This document shows, piece by piece, positions 32,175 through 53,291 of a stretch of 64,000 bases of DNA. How positions within the stretch are numbered: the first letter of the stretch is position 1; each line of letters starts with the position of its first letter. Below the pieces are notes generated by a model. That model was given only the letters and a program-made list of their open reading frames with translations. It was not told where the DNA came from and made no database searches. The position numbers were made by a program, and so were the translations under genes. The stretch is from Portunus trituberculatus (lineage: Eukaryota; Arthropoda; Malacostraca; Decapoda; Portunidae): assembly GCF_017591435.1 (NCBI RefSeq), contig NC_059276.1, positions 10,103,776 through 10,167,775 on the forward strand, read 5' to 3'.

Positions 32175-32236
<62 letters not shown>
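32175..32236. repeat. (CA)n microsatellite
   Basis: A pure tract in the POMP-PANK spacer. Confidence 0.95.
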
Positions 32237-32238
<2 letters not shown>

Positions 32239-34201
32239 CAAGAACAAGCAACAGTGGCCAAACAACACACCTATACACACAGTCTGGACACAACACTTTG
32301 AGGTTAGTGATATGTTGCCTGGACACCAACACCTGCCCTGCTCTGCTGCCTGGGCCTCACCAAGGTGTTCCAAGGCAGGGAAGTTAGGTAGGTTTATTTA
32401 TTCCCAATGTTAGAAAGTTCCGTGGAATGCTAACTTCATTGTGATCCTGCATATTGCATCTTTAAAAAAATAGAGTATTCTGTACAATTACCATTCCAAA
32501 AGTAATCATGAAGAGAAGGAATCATTTTGTATCTTAACCTGGTAATCTCATTGTTTGAAGCACTGCTGTTCTTAAAAATCACCAGCTGAGACTGTCGACA
32601 ACATTTTCATTGACACAAACAAAAAAAAGCTGAATAGAAAACTAAAAAAAATACTACAAATTGTGCTTATCAAGAGTGGAAGAAAGTCTCAGTTCTTCAT
32701 TTCATTGTGTAATAAGATGGTACAGCTCCTAGTGTGTAGAAACGTTCACGGCTTTACACGTAATTCTGGATTTACAAAAGGAATTACATATAAGTCCAGA
32801 TGTGGTGACTAGCAATACCTTTTTGTTATCTGTGCTGTGGAAGGTGACATATCTATCTTTTTCTTATTAGTTAGTTTAGCTTCCTTGATATCATTCTTAT
32901 ATGTCGGAAAGACAACATGAAGGAGTGTGGCAAATACCCAATATAGTTTAATGAATGAAGCAAAGACTATTACTATAATTACTATTTGCCCACAGCCTTC
33001 AACTGACACCTGGTCTTTACTCCACCAATAATACTTCACAAGTCCAAGGAATGGAAAAAGTAAAAGCTTCTTTGGCACATTGGCTACACCTGGTGAAGAT
33101 TACTTAAACACACTAATTTTGAAATAAAGAGTGAAAGGAAGAAACACTCACAATACATTTTCAAATGTTCTAGTACCTCACAACTCTGATCCCTTTCCTT
33201 ACTGACAACTTTCTTCAGATACATGATACAGGTAAATGAAAAATATTGCTTACAAACTATCAAATGCAATTAGTATTTGTGCAGGATATAGACACAGGAA
33301 AATAAATCCACTGAAATGCAGAAAACGAGAACAAACGTTAATACTGCTGCACCATTCCCTGAAGGATTTTGTTCCCTCGCTGACATCAATCTTCACACAG
33401 AGGCATTGGACACAAACCAATCACCTTTATAATACCCTGACCACCTGCCTGCAAGTTACTAGTACCGTGTTTATAGACAATGGAGAAAAACACTGGCTAT
33501 CTTCTGCCACACTGATAATGGCCCAGGAATTATAGACCTACAGATAAAACTTGAAAAAAAAAAAAAAAAAAAAAATAGTAGGTCTCAATTGTAGTAAGGA
33601 TAATGTGAACAAAAAACAGGATAGAAAAGTACAAGGAGGTCCTAGTGATATCAGCAGTTTGGTTCCATTTGAATAGTTCGCATGGTGAATTATCATTTGA
33701 AACATGGAACTAATAGCAAAAAAACTGAGTCAAAGGTAAGTTTCTGAGCTAAAACATACGATACCAAATGTAATATTGCCAAACTTCTGATAAAGCAACT
33801 TGAATGAGAAAATGCCATACAAAGAACACAATTTCATATTAAACAACGTGCATAACACTCACCGATGCATACTTTGTCATTAAAGGCAGGAGAATGTATG
33901 GTAGGTAGCGGACAAGGCAAGGTGTTCTTTTTTCCTTCAGTGGTCACAAACTTGTCCCAGCACATTTGAATCACCGTACATCCCCACACAGTCCAGATGT
34001 GTTAGCGGGAGGGTGCAGTAAGGCACGCATTTTAAATTTGGTAATCTTACTTGCCTCAGACTAAAGCTCGTATCATTAAATTTTGCACCCATATATGGAA
34101 AGCTGTCACTAATTTTACTCGATCTCACCTCACTGCTTCTATAAAGGGACCTCCCTGTAATACAAACAATAAGTACATTCATAAGTAATGACTGAGACAG
34201 A

Positions 34202-34334
34202 TCAGTGGCTGCTACAGCAGAAATGACTCAGTGTTCTTCCCCTATGGTCTCCAACATTCATGAACTGTGACCTGGTCATTATGAAGGCACGGATTCTCGC
34301 ATAACCAAACTCCATCAGCCGGTCCAGATCTCCA
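34202..34334 (-). other. Exon-like open segment, unassigned
   Basis: After ATACTGCAG a 43-codon frame runs to TGA and contains DLDRLMEFGYARIRAFIMTR. The residue mix is protein-like, and the frame is closed upstream by a stop 9 bases before the putative acceptor. No family is recognised. It may be an alternative terminal exon, a lost exon, or chance. Confidence 0.25.
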
Positions 34335-35035
34335 CTGCAGTATCAGGCTGACTTAATAATATATACCTATAAAAGGCTTGGGGACCTGAGTGTAGGAAAG
34401 TCTTCAACAGAATCTAGTGGTCAGTGAAAGGATAAAACATATTCAGTCTGCCTAAGAAGAGACTTCAGCAAAGCTCTGAGCTTTGTGTGTTATCAGCAGC
34501 ACTTGAGTCAATTGAGGATTAATGCAAATCTTTAATTTATGATTCAAAAAGTGCTCAAATCTCAAATATGCATTCCTTACATATTCTACAACAATAAAAG
34601 GAAAAAAATGGCCTATGAAATACATAAATTGAGGTTAATACATTGTAACACCGGGGAAAAGGAATTTGAGAGGTAACACAACACAAGCGTTTGTTTGATG
34701 GTGTGCTGTGAGGAAGGCGTCGGGATCAGCACTGCTACGCTGGCCTCGGGACTGTCGACTGTTGCACCTGTGATCCTTCCTGACCTACTGGGGAAAGCTG
34801 ACAAAACATACAGCATGCAATCCATATAAAAATAGGCTACCAAAATACTAAAATATTGTATAAAATATCTCTTGTGCCTCAGTCACAACTCATGAAAGGA
34901 AATCTTATCACAAGAAAATTGTATTATATATTACTCTAGAGCAATAGTTTGCTGGGTTACGAACAATTTACATACATAACATAAATATATATAAACTTTG
35001 AAGAACAATAAATATTTTTTAATATATGTAGACAA

Positions 35036-43815
<8,780 letters not shown>

Positions 43816-43820
43816 GATGC

Positions 43821-43825
<5 letters not shown>

Positions 43826-43857
<32 letters not shown>
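43826..43857. repeat. (GA)n in the PANK leader
   Basis: As CT on the transcribed strand, it ends 11 bases before the start codon. Confidence 0.9.
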
Positions 43858-43859
<2 letters not shown>

Positions 43860-44899
43860 TTCACAATCCATGTTGATCAGGGGGCGCCACAGGAGTCATT
43901 TCCTCTCAGAGCGCCGCCAGATTAACTTCTCAACATATATATTGCACAAGTCTTGAGGAGGAGGAGGCGGAGGAACTTGTTGTGAAAAACATGAAAAAAA
44001 CACAAGATACAGTTTTCCTTGCCTGAAAAGTCTTTACACTTAAAAAATTAGCCAAAATTCATATAAGGCCTACATAAGGTTTTTCTTTGCTGTCAAAATA
44101 GTTTGTTTCCTTTTCTCTCTCTATTACGGATTTCTTATATCACGTTGACACAAACAACCTTGATACAGCCTAAGTGGTTCAGAATGGCCACTGTACACAA
44201 ACACTACCATAATTCATTTCATTTGACAGAAATAAAATCCTTCATATACTTTAAAAGTAAGTTTAATGTGACCTTACTGTATTTCATTGGTATATAATTT
44301 CCTTGTCACTCACTACTGTACATTACACATAGACCTCTCTTAAGATTAAATCCTCTATGGTTCCCTACAAAACCTCACACAAAATACAACAAAATCACAA
44401 CTTCGATCATCTGCATTTACACAACACAAGAAATCGCTGCCAAAAAATAAAACTATACTCATCTACTTCTCTTTACTATTAACACACAACCATACTGTTA
44501 ACCCTGGAAGAGGCATGACTGAGGTACTGTATCTGTTTGGCAGGACATTGGCAGTGTGGGGTTATTTGTCATGGAATTCTGAACTTTATTACCTGAAAGT
44601 GCAGGTCACTCATAAATATATATTATAATGTGTTACTTGTTTCATTCATACTTCTCTCTCTCCTTGCAAATATTCCACACATCCATGATCCTCCCTATAA
44701 TTTTGAATGCATGAATCCTGCACAAAAATGGTCTTAAAATAAATGTAATACAGCAGATAAAATTGCAAGTCTTTTCTCCAATATCTTACATAATATCTTA
44801 CTTTCCACCTACTGTTCCTTGAGGAGCTAATCACAACATAGGTTTCCTTCTGTACCTGTCTTATCATCCCTACACACATCACTTCTCTCAGCTTTACAC

Positions 44900-45085
44900 A
44901 ACATTATTCTAACACTCAACCCTTTACCTTCCACACATCTCAGCCTTACACACAGTATTCGAACACACTATCCTTTACTTCCCACACATCTGAGCTTTAT
45001 ACAGTATCCTAACACACTGTCCTTTACCTCCAACATATCTCAGCTTAACACACAATATTCTAACACTATCCTTTACTTCCCACAC
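44900..45085. repeat. Minisatellite, about 50 bp unit, nearly four copies
   Basis: Each unit holds TTCTAACACA-like, (A/T)CCTTTAC(C/T)TCC and CACATCT(C/G)AGC(C/T)TTA-like segments. Confidence 0.75.
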
Positions 45086-45295
45086 AACATAAACAGAATA
45101 TGTGACTGAAACCAAGGAAAAAAGAAACTTACAAAAAGGAGTGGATGTCTCACTTGAGTTTCATAAAATGCAACAATGACTCCCTACAACACTCCATTAT
45201 TGTTTAGTCAAGCAGGAATTAACCTGCTGTTGCTGATGATGTTTGCCTCTTTTCCTATAAGTACTGCAGCATTTCTGGGAGTATAATAACTCTTT

Positions 45296-45370
45296 TTCAT
45301 TTAAGAGGGGCAATGATCAAGGGCAGCAAAATAAAAAGGCCCATTGAATTGCCAATCACTAGGAAAAAAA
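45296..45370 (+). repeat. SINE-like fragment
   Basis: Second copy of the fragment at 885-957, with an A-rich tail. Confidence 0.5.
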
Positions 45371-45675
45371 ATAAATGTATACACAGAATTGGAGGATAAG
45401 TATCTTGAAACTTATCTTATAAAGAAGTTCCAAGTCATAAAAAAAAAAAAAAATGATAAAGAATAAGTCAACTCCTTATCTTAATCCCAATTCTGACTTG
45501 TTTAGGAGAATATAGGACAGGTACAAGATAACAGAAAGACTCACTTTAAACCCCTCATGACACCGGACTTTAGAAGAATGTGTGGAAAACAGACAAGAAA
45601 ACATATCACAATCTAGGCAGCCTTGTACAAAACCACTGCTTGCCTGGCTGACTCAACACACTGTTCCTTTGGCTA

Positions 45676-48484
45676 CTACTTGGTGGCCACTCCCCTCATG
45701 TGTGGCTGGGCAACCATCATCCACCAAGCAGGCATGGGAGCATAATCCTGCTTTGATGATACATTTGAAAACCCAACAGCATCAATGTCTGGCAAGGGAT
45801 TCCTGTTGAGATGACACCCATCAAAAAAGAAGGGCCAGAATCCAGTGACGGTGAGAAGACTCTGGACGAATCTGCGTAGTCTGTGATCCTTTTGTTCCAG
45901 TCCTTCACGTGCTCCACAAAGATGTACTTTCCTCCCTGCAATTGTAAGATTTTGTATTACTTCTGTGCACTCCATGCCTTGAGGGAGACTTCAAACTATT
46001 CCTCCTGCTAAAACTTCCTTCCTCACACACCTATTCTTCCTCTTATCACCACTTCACTGCCTCTCCTCTTTTCTACATTGTTGTATTGTATTGAGAGAGA
46101 GAGAGATAAGGATATACAGATGTAGACTTTTTAAAATAGAACAGTATATCAGATGAATGATTAACCGGAACAAGTGATGTGTGTAGACAATATACAATAC
46201 CTACAGATAAATAGGTAAACTTGAGATTACAAGTATGGTCATATAGGTAACAAATATAAATGAGCTTGATACCATTATGCACCACTCAAGGAAACACTTA
46301 CAGGAACCAACACCCTCTTGATCTGACTGATGACTTTGGGTATGTCCGTGACAGAGCAAAGCACCAGAGTTGTCACCACAACATCAACACTATTGCTCTT
46401 CACCATGTCTATCTCCTCACCTGTAAGATTGTACACAGAGGCAGAATTAATGACAGAGTTCAGAGTGTGACTGGGAGTGTAAATGTTTGGTGCATTGTCG
46501 CTGTTATCTTGTGTGAGGTTGCCAGTCTTGTACGTATGTAGATAGATAGATAGATAGATATATAGATGATGTAAAAAATATAGAGGTAAGGAAAGGAGAC
46601 TACACACTGAAAGATATTATCACACTTCACAATAGATACAGAGAAAAGATCACACAAGTATACATAGATCCTGTGTATTGTTATTAGCTAAACTGAGGAA
46701 ACACACACTTACTATATGCATATATGTCTGTATGTTCACTATTTTCCCTTCTCCCCAGCATAACATTCATACCTTTGGCAACTATGATGGTCTCTATCTT
46801 GATATTTGGAAATTTTGCTTTATTTTCGTAGAAGTACTTCTCAAAATATGGATTTGGGTCCGCCACAATCAGACGAGTGTTGTTGGGGTAGAAATCAAAG
46901 TTGGCTCCTGCAAGAATAATAACCATTAATAAAAGTGTGCTCAGTAAACAAAGATACTTTTAACCTCTTGACTACCATTATGCATTTCTATATTGATTCT
47001 ACTTGTTATTTGTTGATTTTATACAGCTTCAGAAACCTATGTGGGGTATTAAAATAGTGAAGACTGGAGCCATTAATCCTCTGACCACCATATACCCTTC
47101 CTAATGTCAATAAAATGGTCTAATCATACACATATCTCAAGGTTAAAATATGTCACAGTACTAAAGGGGTTAAGTCTCTTTCTACCACAGTGTTTATTTA
47201 CTGAGAGATATACCTAAGCACCAGAAGAAAGCATTGGGGATACAACCATCAAGGAATTTACAGGCATGTGAGGAGTGACATACCAACACCAGCACCAATC
47301 TCAAGAATTCTCAGGGTCTTCTCCTCTTTCAGCTTGGGGTCGTGGGATGTCAAGTCCATCAGGCAGGAGAATACTTTGCGTTTGAAGTCTTCATATTCTT
47401 TATGCTTTAAGTCATTAAACCTGTTGTTAACCCAAGCAAAGTATCTGAAATAAGAGGAAAAATGTAAATTATAGATTATGATAATTTTAATAAGGGTTTC
47501 TATACTATGCTAGATTAATTTTGTATAAATCTAAGAATAAATAAAATCCTATAAAGTTTTGGGATTAACAAGAAAAAACAGTGATGGTAAATATTGATAA
47601 GAATGTTAACTTAGTCATGTCAAGTTAGGATAAGCCACTCTGGAATAAAAGGTCACATCAAATCAGAAAGAAGTTAGGTTGGGCTTGGTCAAATTTCAGA
47701 TAAAATCACAACCTTTTAATCTTCAGACAAAACTCAGGTAAATTCTGCTTTAGCCAGGTTATCTTGGCAACTTTTTGAGTTAGTTAATCTTACAGTAAAT
47801 ATAATTTGATACATAATTAGGTTGAGATAAATTTGTCTTTAGTTGCACCATGAGTGTTGGGTTGCAGTACTACCTACTATGCTTCTTAGAGGATGTTAAG
47901 CCTTCAGTACCATGATGCATTTTCATATTCATTCTGCTTACTATTTGGTGATTTTATACAACTTCAAAAACTTATGAAGGGATTAAAATAGTGAAGACTC
48001 TGGCCAGTAATCTTCTTCCAAATAAAATGGTCAAATCATATCCAAAAACTCAAGGTAAAAAATGTGTCCCAGTACTGAAGGGGTTAAAGTAAATATTGCT
48101 TATTGGAGTATCTTTGGTAAACTCTAGTTGTGTGAAGGAAACCTAACCTAACCAGTAAAGTCACTGAATAACAATCCAAAGCAACCCTTGACCGGACTGT
48201 GGCAAAGATCACAGTAGCCCTACTCAAACTAACCTAACGCTAACACAGCCACAGCAGCACTAACCTAACGCAAACACAGCCTGAATGCAACAAGAAACCG
48301 CATTTGACTACCTGTGACGGATGTCCGAGCCATATTTCCAAAAGAAAATTCCCGCAGCGGCCAAGGTGAGGCCTACACAGGTTTCTTTAGGCCTCTCTTG
48401 CACGTGGCGTCGCAAGGCAGCATAGGCTAGCATGGCACCCTCCCTCACCGCTTCCTGGTCTGGTATTCGCTTCCAGTACTCCAT
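45676..48484 (-). CDS. METTL7: METTL7/TMT1-type thiol S-methyltransferase, frameshifted
   Basis: Five exons, 48484-48312, 47444-47284, 46907-46773, 46420-46302 and 45935-45676, match the METTL7A/B (TMT1) family, S-adenosylmethionine-dependent methyltransferases of thiols, membrane-bound in mammals. Motif I reads LRILEIGAGVGANFDFYP, then LIVADPNPYFEKYFYENK, SVDVVVTTLVLCSVTDIP and RVLVPGGKYIFVEHV, all nearly in step with human METTL7A. The N-terminus has a weak hydrophobic stretch (CVGLTLAAAGIFFW) that could anchor it in the ER or lipid droplets. Exon 5 is 260 nt, one short of phase: EHVKDWNK is in one frame but SLLTVTGFWPFFFDGCHLN to the stop is in another. The missing base lies between 45893 and 45860, perhaps in the four-A run. 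An intact product would be about 282 residues; as given, the C-terminus is garbled. Confidence 0.87.
46960..47174 (+). mobile_element. MITE family A copy in METTL7 intron 2
   Basis: TTAACCTCTTGACTACC to AGTACTAAAGGGGTTAA. Confidence 0.85.
47895..48087 (+). mobile_element. MITE family A copy in METTL7 intron 1
   Basis: TTAAGCCTTCAGTACC to AGTACTGAAGGGGTTAA, with an internal deletion of about 20 bp. Confidence 0.85.
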
Positions 48485-48671
48485 GTCTGTCTGCCGGTAA
48501 TAAGGCTTCAGTCCCCGTCGGGCCGTGCACAGGTCACAATCAGTTTACTGAAGTTGCTGGGAGGCTGGCCGTCCGGATGTCTGTCTGTCCGTGTGTCTTA
48601 TCAGCTGGTAGGCATGATGGGGGATGGGGGAGTGAGTACCGAGTAGTGATTACGTAATGCCTCTCCCGCTG

Positions 48672-48898
48672 GCCTCGCTCTCTGGCTCGCATCCTCAAAC
48701 TTTTCTCCACTACTTCAAGAGGTTTTATTTGAATTAACACGATTTTATAAGGTATTTTTTGCGATTCTACAGGCAGTGATAAGATTTCTACATTATTAAT
48801 TGGAGAAACATTCTTGAAAACCTCAATAATAATCTATGTGGCCTTGGAAAATAGTCGTGGTGAAAGAACAAAGCGTTTCTGAATACGGATCTCTATCT
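48672..48898. mobile_element. MITE family B copy
   Basis: Right end reads GGCCTTGGAAAATAGTCGTG then CAAAGCGTTTCTGAATACGG. Confidence 0.75.
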
Positions 48899-49017
48899 CA
48901 CCGTGACTCTGCAGTAGACAGGGCGATGCTTGGCCAATGCGCGTAGCCTTTAGTATACAAATGGGGTGGCACTCACACAGCTTGGTCATTATCAAGAAAC
49001 ATTTTGATCCTTATAAC

Positions 49018-49233
49018 CTCGTATTCTTACACACTTCTATGATTCACCTCCACTATTTCAGAAGGCTTTATCTAAATTTACACGAGTTTTCTAAGCTGCT
49101 TTTACGGTTCTAGAGGCAGAGTGAAAGGTTCCCACATTATTAACTGGAGAAACACTCTTGAAAACCCACTAATAATCTCAATGTTCTTGGAAAATAGTTG
49201 TGGTGAGAGAGCAAAGCGTTTCTGGATATGGAC
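49018..49233. mobile_element. MITE family B copy
   Basis: TTCACCTCCACTATTTCAGA at the left, GCAAAGCGTTTCTGGATATG at the right. Confidence 0.75.
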
Positions 49234-49463
49234 ATCTCTCAGGACACACAAATTAACCCCCTTCATTCCTGAGACGCATTTTTACAAAGAACTTGCGGTG
49301 GTTAATCAGCCGAGGAACGCGGCAAGTGCTTTACATTGTTATACCTTTCACAGCGTGAGTTTTGTTAAACTGATGAAGAACCACGTACATTATGTTGACA
49401 GTTTACTTCTATTTAAGGGGACAGTACTGGAAAAATGTTGCTTACCTAATGTAACTATAGGTT

Positions 49464-49495
<32 letters not shown>

Positions 49496-49744
49496 CACGG
49501 AAGGAAGAGGATTTGCATCTTTAATCAAAGGTAAGAAAATAATTGTGTTCCTTATAATTGGGTACATTTTAGATGTTGATATGTTTTATTAAGATTTGGT
49601 ACGTTTTCCTCATCTGATCTGGTACAATTAGCAAAAGCAATCTGGCAATCCTCTGGTCCAGTCATAACATTGTCAAGCTACACCATAAAACACCGCCACG
49701 CTCCACCGAAGTGACGGATTGTGTGTCTAACCTTCGTCACTAGA

Positions 49745-50172
49745 ATATAGTTGAAGTTGTAAGAGTTTTTAAAGGTATTTTTTAGGCTCTAGTGAGTCAG
49801 TGACAGATTAACAATATTTTTGCATTATAAACAGGAGAAACACTCTTGAGAACCCGGCTAGTCATCTCTGTGGCTGTGGAAAGCTGTCGTGGTGAGGAAG
49901 CAGAGCGTTTTCAATGGTGCTTTTTAGGTTCTAGTGACAAATAAACATTTTTGTATTGTTAACAGGAGAAACACTCTTGGGAATCCGGCTAGGCATCTCT
50001 ATAGCCTTGAAAAATAGTCTTGGTGAGAAAGCAAAGCGTTTGTAAGGGTGTTTTAAGGTTCTGGTGACAGATTAACAGCATTTCTGCATTTTTAACAGGA
50101 GAAACCCTCTTGGGAACACGATTAGTCATATGTGTGGCCTTGGAAAACAGTCGTGGTGAGAAAGCACAGCGT

Positions 50173-50186
<14 letters not shown>
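49745..50186. repeat. Three tandem half-copies of MITE family B
   Basis: The right half of the element (GGTTCTAGTGACA to AGCAAAGCGTTT) is repeated three times at about 140-bp steps, then a (GA)n tract begins inside the last terminus. Confidence 0.8.
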
Positions 50187-50232
<46 letters not shown>

Positions 50233-50320
50233 TGTTACGTTGAGCAACCCTCCCCAACACCCAAACAAATTAACATTCATAATAATGATAATAACACTGC
50301 TGCTGCTGTTCCTGCTGCTG

Positions 50321-50398
<78 letters not shown>
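50176..50398. repeat. (GA)n and (CTA)n microsatellites
   Basis: GA at 50176-50229 and a nearly pure CTA tract at 50318-50398. Confidence 0.95.
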
Positions 50399-51659
50399 TT
50401 ACTATCACTCCCTCACACACTTTCATTCTTCATTTCTTCCTCCTATCATTACACTTTATGCATTTCAGGCTGGGAGCATCAGGAAACACTGAGAATTATC
50501 GGAAAGGTTGACGAAGTGACACGGGGAGGAACGGGGATGGGTGGAGTGGGATCTGGATCCGGGTCATGGTGGGCGTCAGGTGGTCTGAACGGGGGTATAC
50601 ATAATCATCGCCCTATTTAACACAGTAATGGCTATTTATCTACTTTGGTGGTTGATTCTGGCTTTGCTTCACTCTCTGGGTCTGGAAACAGGGGAAGTGC
50701 AGGCAAAAACTTACCTTGAAGGAAGGCAGGGTGGAGTTGCCTCTGTAGCCCAATATTTACGTACGTAATCATTTTAAAAATCGCCACAAGAAAAAAGGCT
50801 CCCAGACTGGTATACACTACAGTTTTAAAAGTGACAAATAATTTGACTAATAAAGAAAATATAATATCCTTACCGGGTGGTTTGTTTACACAAAGCGGTT
50901 AAACGAAAGGTGTTTATGTCAAATTAACGGGTCACGAACACATCATAATGTCGAGATGGAAAACATAACCTAACTACATTGTATTACATTTTCTGAATAG
51001 GCAAAATTTTCGCTTTCCAGCCAAATAAAGAAAACACAGATTCCTTGTCGTATAAAGATTTTTCTTTTTTATTTTGAAACCGTTAAAATTTTTGAATTTG
51101 AAAATACGAATAGTTAGACTAAATTTTATGGAATATTGTTACTTGGGTCATAGTTTTCATATCTTTTAAGTTTTATATCAAGCCTCAAAACAATCCTAGG
51201 CGTGCTAATTAAAAAAAGTTATATTTCATGCAGTGACTTAATTGTTGCTTTTTTGCTAAACCAAAACACAACTAGACTCGATTCTATTGTGGCTTGAAAC
51301 TTGCTTTACTTTGGCAATAACAAATCAAATATCAGAACAATGCCAACTCCATTATTAAAGAGGAAATATTTTAACTCTTAAGCCGAGATGTTTTTTTTGG
51401 CACGTTTGATGAGTGACTCCACCTCCCCTGCCCTCATTCCCACACTCCACCTCATCCCTCCACCTCCTCCTTCTCCACCTCCTCCCACTCCCAGAGTCCA
51501 GAAAACACCTAGAAACACACGCAAAACCAGAGAAAAATCACAAAAAATATGTTTAAAGAATAGTTTCCGTATAGCGGGAGGCGGAGGGGTCGAGCGGGGT
51601 GGGGCTGGGCGAGGTGGGAGCAGGACAGGAGCCGGCTGGTGTTTGGTGGAGACATGAGA

Positions 51660-52125
51660 GGGTGCTAGCGCGGGTGATGATGGTGTTGTGTTGTTTGGTG
51701 TTTTGTGTGATGGTAGTGGTGTTGTGTGGTGTGTTTTGTGGTGGTGGTGGTGGTGGTGGTATGTGATGGTAGTGGTGGTGTGGTGTGGTGTTTTGTGTGA
51801 TGATATTGGTGTTGTGTGGTGTGTTTTGTGGTGGTGGTGGTGGTATGGTAGAAGTGGTGGTGTGGTGTGGCGTGGGTGTTGTGAAGGTAGAGGTGGTGGT
51901 GGTGTGGTGTGGTGTTATGCGATATGACGATGGTGGTGGTGGTAGTGATGGTGGTGGTGGCGTGGTGTGGTGGTAGTGGTGGTGGCGGTGTGGTGGTGTT
52001 GGTAGTGTGGTGTTGTGTGGTATGTTATGGTGTGAGGTGGCCGTGATGGGTGGTGTGGTGTGTAATGTGGTGGTGGTGGTAGCAGTGATTGTGCTGGTAG
52101 CAGTAATTGTGGTGGTGTGGTTCTT
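51660..52125. repeat. G/T-rich degenerate minisatellite
   Basis: Irregular GGTGGTGGT and GTGTGGTGTG units, with almost no C on this strand over 460 bp. Confidence 0.85.
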
Positions 52126-52654
52126 TAATGATCAGATCACTTCTTCTGTTAGCCAGACGTTATCATCTTTCCTCATCTTCGTTTTCCTTGATCCCTCTTT
52201 CCACAATTCTTCTGCGTAATTTCATCGTTTTCCTACCTTTATCTCTCTTAGACTCTTCCTCCTCTTCTTCCCTCAGATTCTCACCAAGGTAAATATCGGC
52301 CTTAATTACTTGTTCTGTAAAGTGTATGCTATTTTATAAGTGAATAGTTTGGTTTGTGAAGCTTTGTGATATTGCTACATCTACTTATTACTATTACTAG
52401 GTACATGATAAGTTGTAGTACCTATGCATGCAGTAGTATCAGTATTAGCAAACTTTCTTTCAAATAATAAGCTTGTTAGTATGTTCACTGCTGGTCCGCT
52501 GGTACAGACAGTGGCGCCACCTTCCACCTCCGCTCCGCTCCACTCCACGAATTGGTGCCTGCTTCGTTGAGGGTGAAGGTGGCAGAAGGGTCGGTCAGTA
52601 CAGCACCTCCACAACAGGTAAAAGCCTCTGGTTAAAATGACGTGTGATATAAAG

Positions 52655-52862
52655 AATGCTTTTTTTTTTTTTTTACCGTTCTGGTGACCTATTAACTAAA
52701 TTTATATACTGAAGTGGCTCCAGGTGAAGTGACTCGAGATATTGTCTTTACAGTTCTAGTGATGGATTAACAAGACTTCTACACCATGAAGAGAATGAAC
52801 GGCCTTGAAAATCCGGCTAATTGTTTCTGTTGGCTTGGAAAACCGTCGCAGTGAGAGAGGTT
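52655..52862. mobile_element. MITE family B copy, degenerate
   Basis: Keeps CCTTGAAAATCCGGCTAATTG, TTGGCTTGGAAAACCGTCGC and GTTCTAGTGATGGATTAACA. Confidence 0.65.
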
Positions 52863-53207
52863 TGGTGACCTGAGACAAGCTTCACTACCAAACAATGATA
52901 TAACTCATACGTCACGGTCTTACTTCGTCCTCATCTACTGTAACTTGACCGCTATGACCTCCAGGACGATGCATCAATGAATTAACGCCTGCAGATACTT
53001 AAAAGCCAAAAGGTAAGTAAACCGAGGGGTGTGCAGCGGCGGTGGGCTTGTCGCAGCCATGGTGTGCTTTGTTACTTATAAGCCAGACTAGTTTTTATGT
53101 AAGCTGTTAGAGTTATATCCCCATTGTCAACTTTGTGTGTCAGGAAGGCCCAGTGAGGTGATAAGGCGGTAGGCTGTGGTGGGCAGGCGGTCTGGCGGCT
53201 ATTTTGA

Positions 53208-53291
53208 TGACGTCATCGGCAGGTCCCAGCCTGCCCTGCCCTGCTCTGCTTGCCCGGTCTCATATTCCTCAACTCTAGACTACATATATAC
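53208..53291 (+). promoter_or_regulatory. Candidate promoter: CRE palindrome plus TATA-like element
   Basis: TGACGTCA at 53208-53215 is followed by CATATATACA at 53283-53292 in a GC-richer stretch. No coding gene was found on either side, so direction and use are unknown. Confidence 0.25.

Larger units (their letters stand above)
31700..35035. other. Convergent spacer between POMP and PANK
   Basis: The spacer holds the 3' UTRs of two convergent genes and AT-rich sequence. It contains a (CA)n at 32175-32236, an A-run at 33556-33576 and two short exon-like minus-strand frames at 34202-34334 and 34680-34790. No gene is recognised. Confidence 0.5.
43816..45675. other. Spacer upstream of PANK
   Basis: The spacer contains the PANK leader with a (CT)n tract (43826-43857), a minisatellite at 44900-45085 and a SINE-like fragment at 45296-45370. 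No gene is seen. Confidence 0.5.

Noticed and set aside
50110..50620. Open frames with Thr or Leu runs
   Set aside because: They derive from (CTA)n and (GA)n and have no family resemblance.
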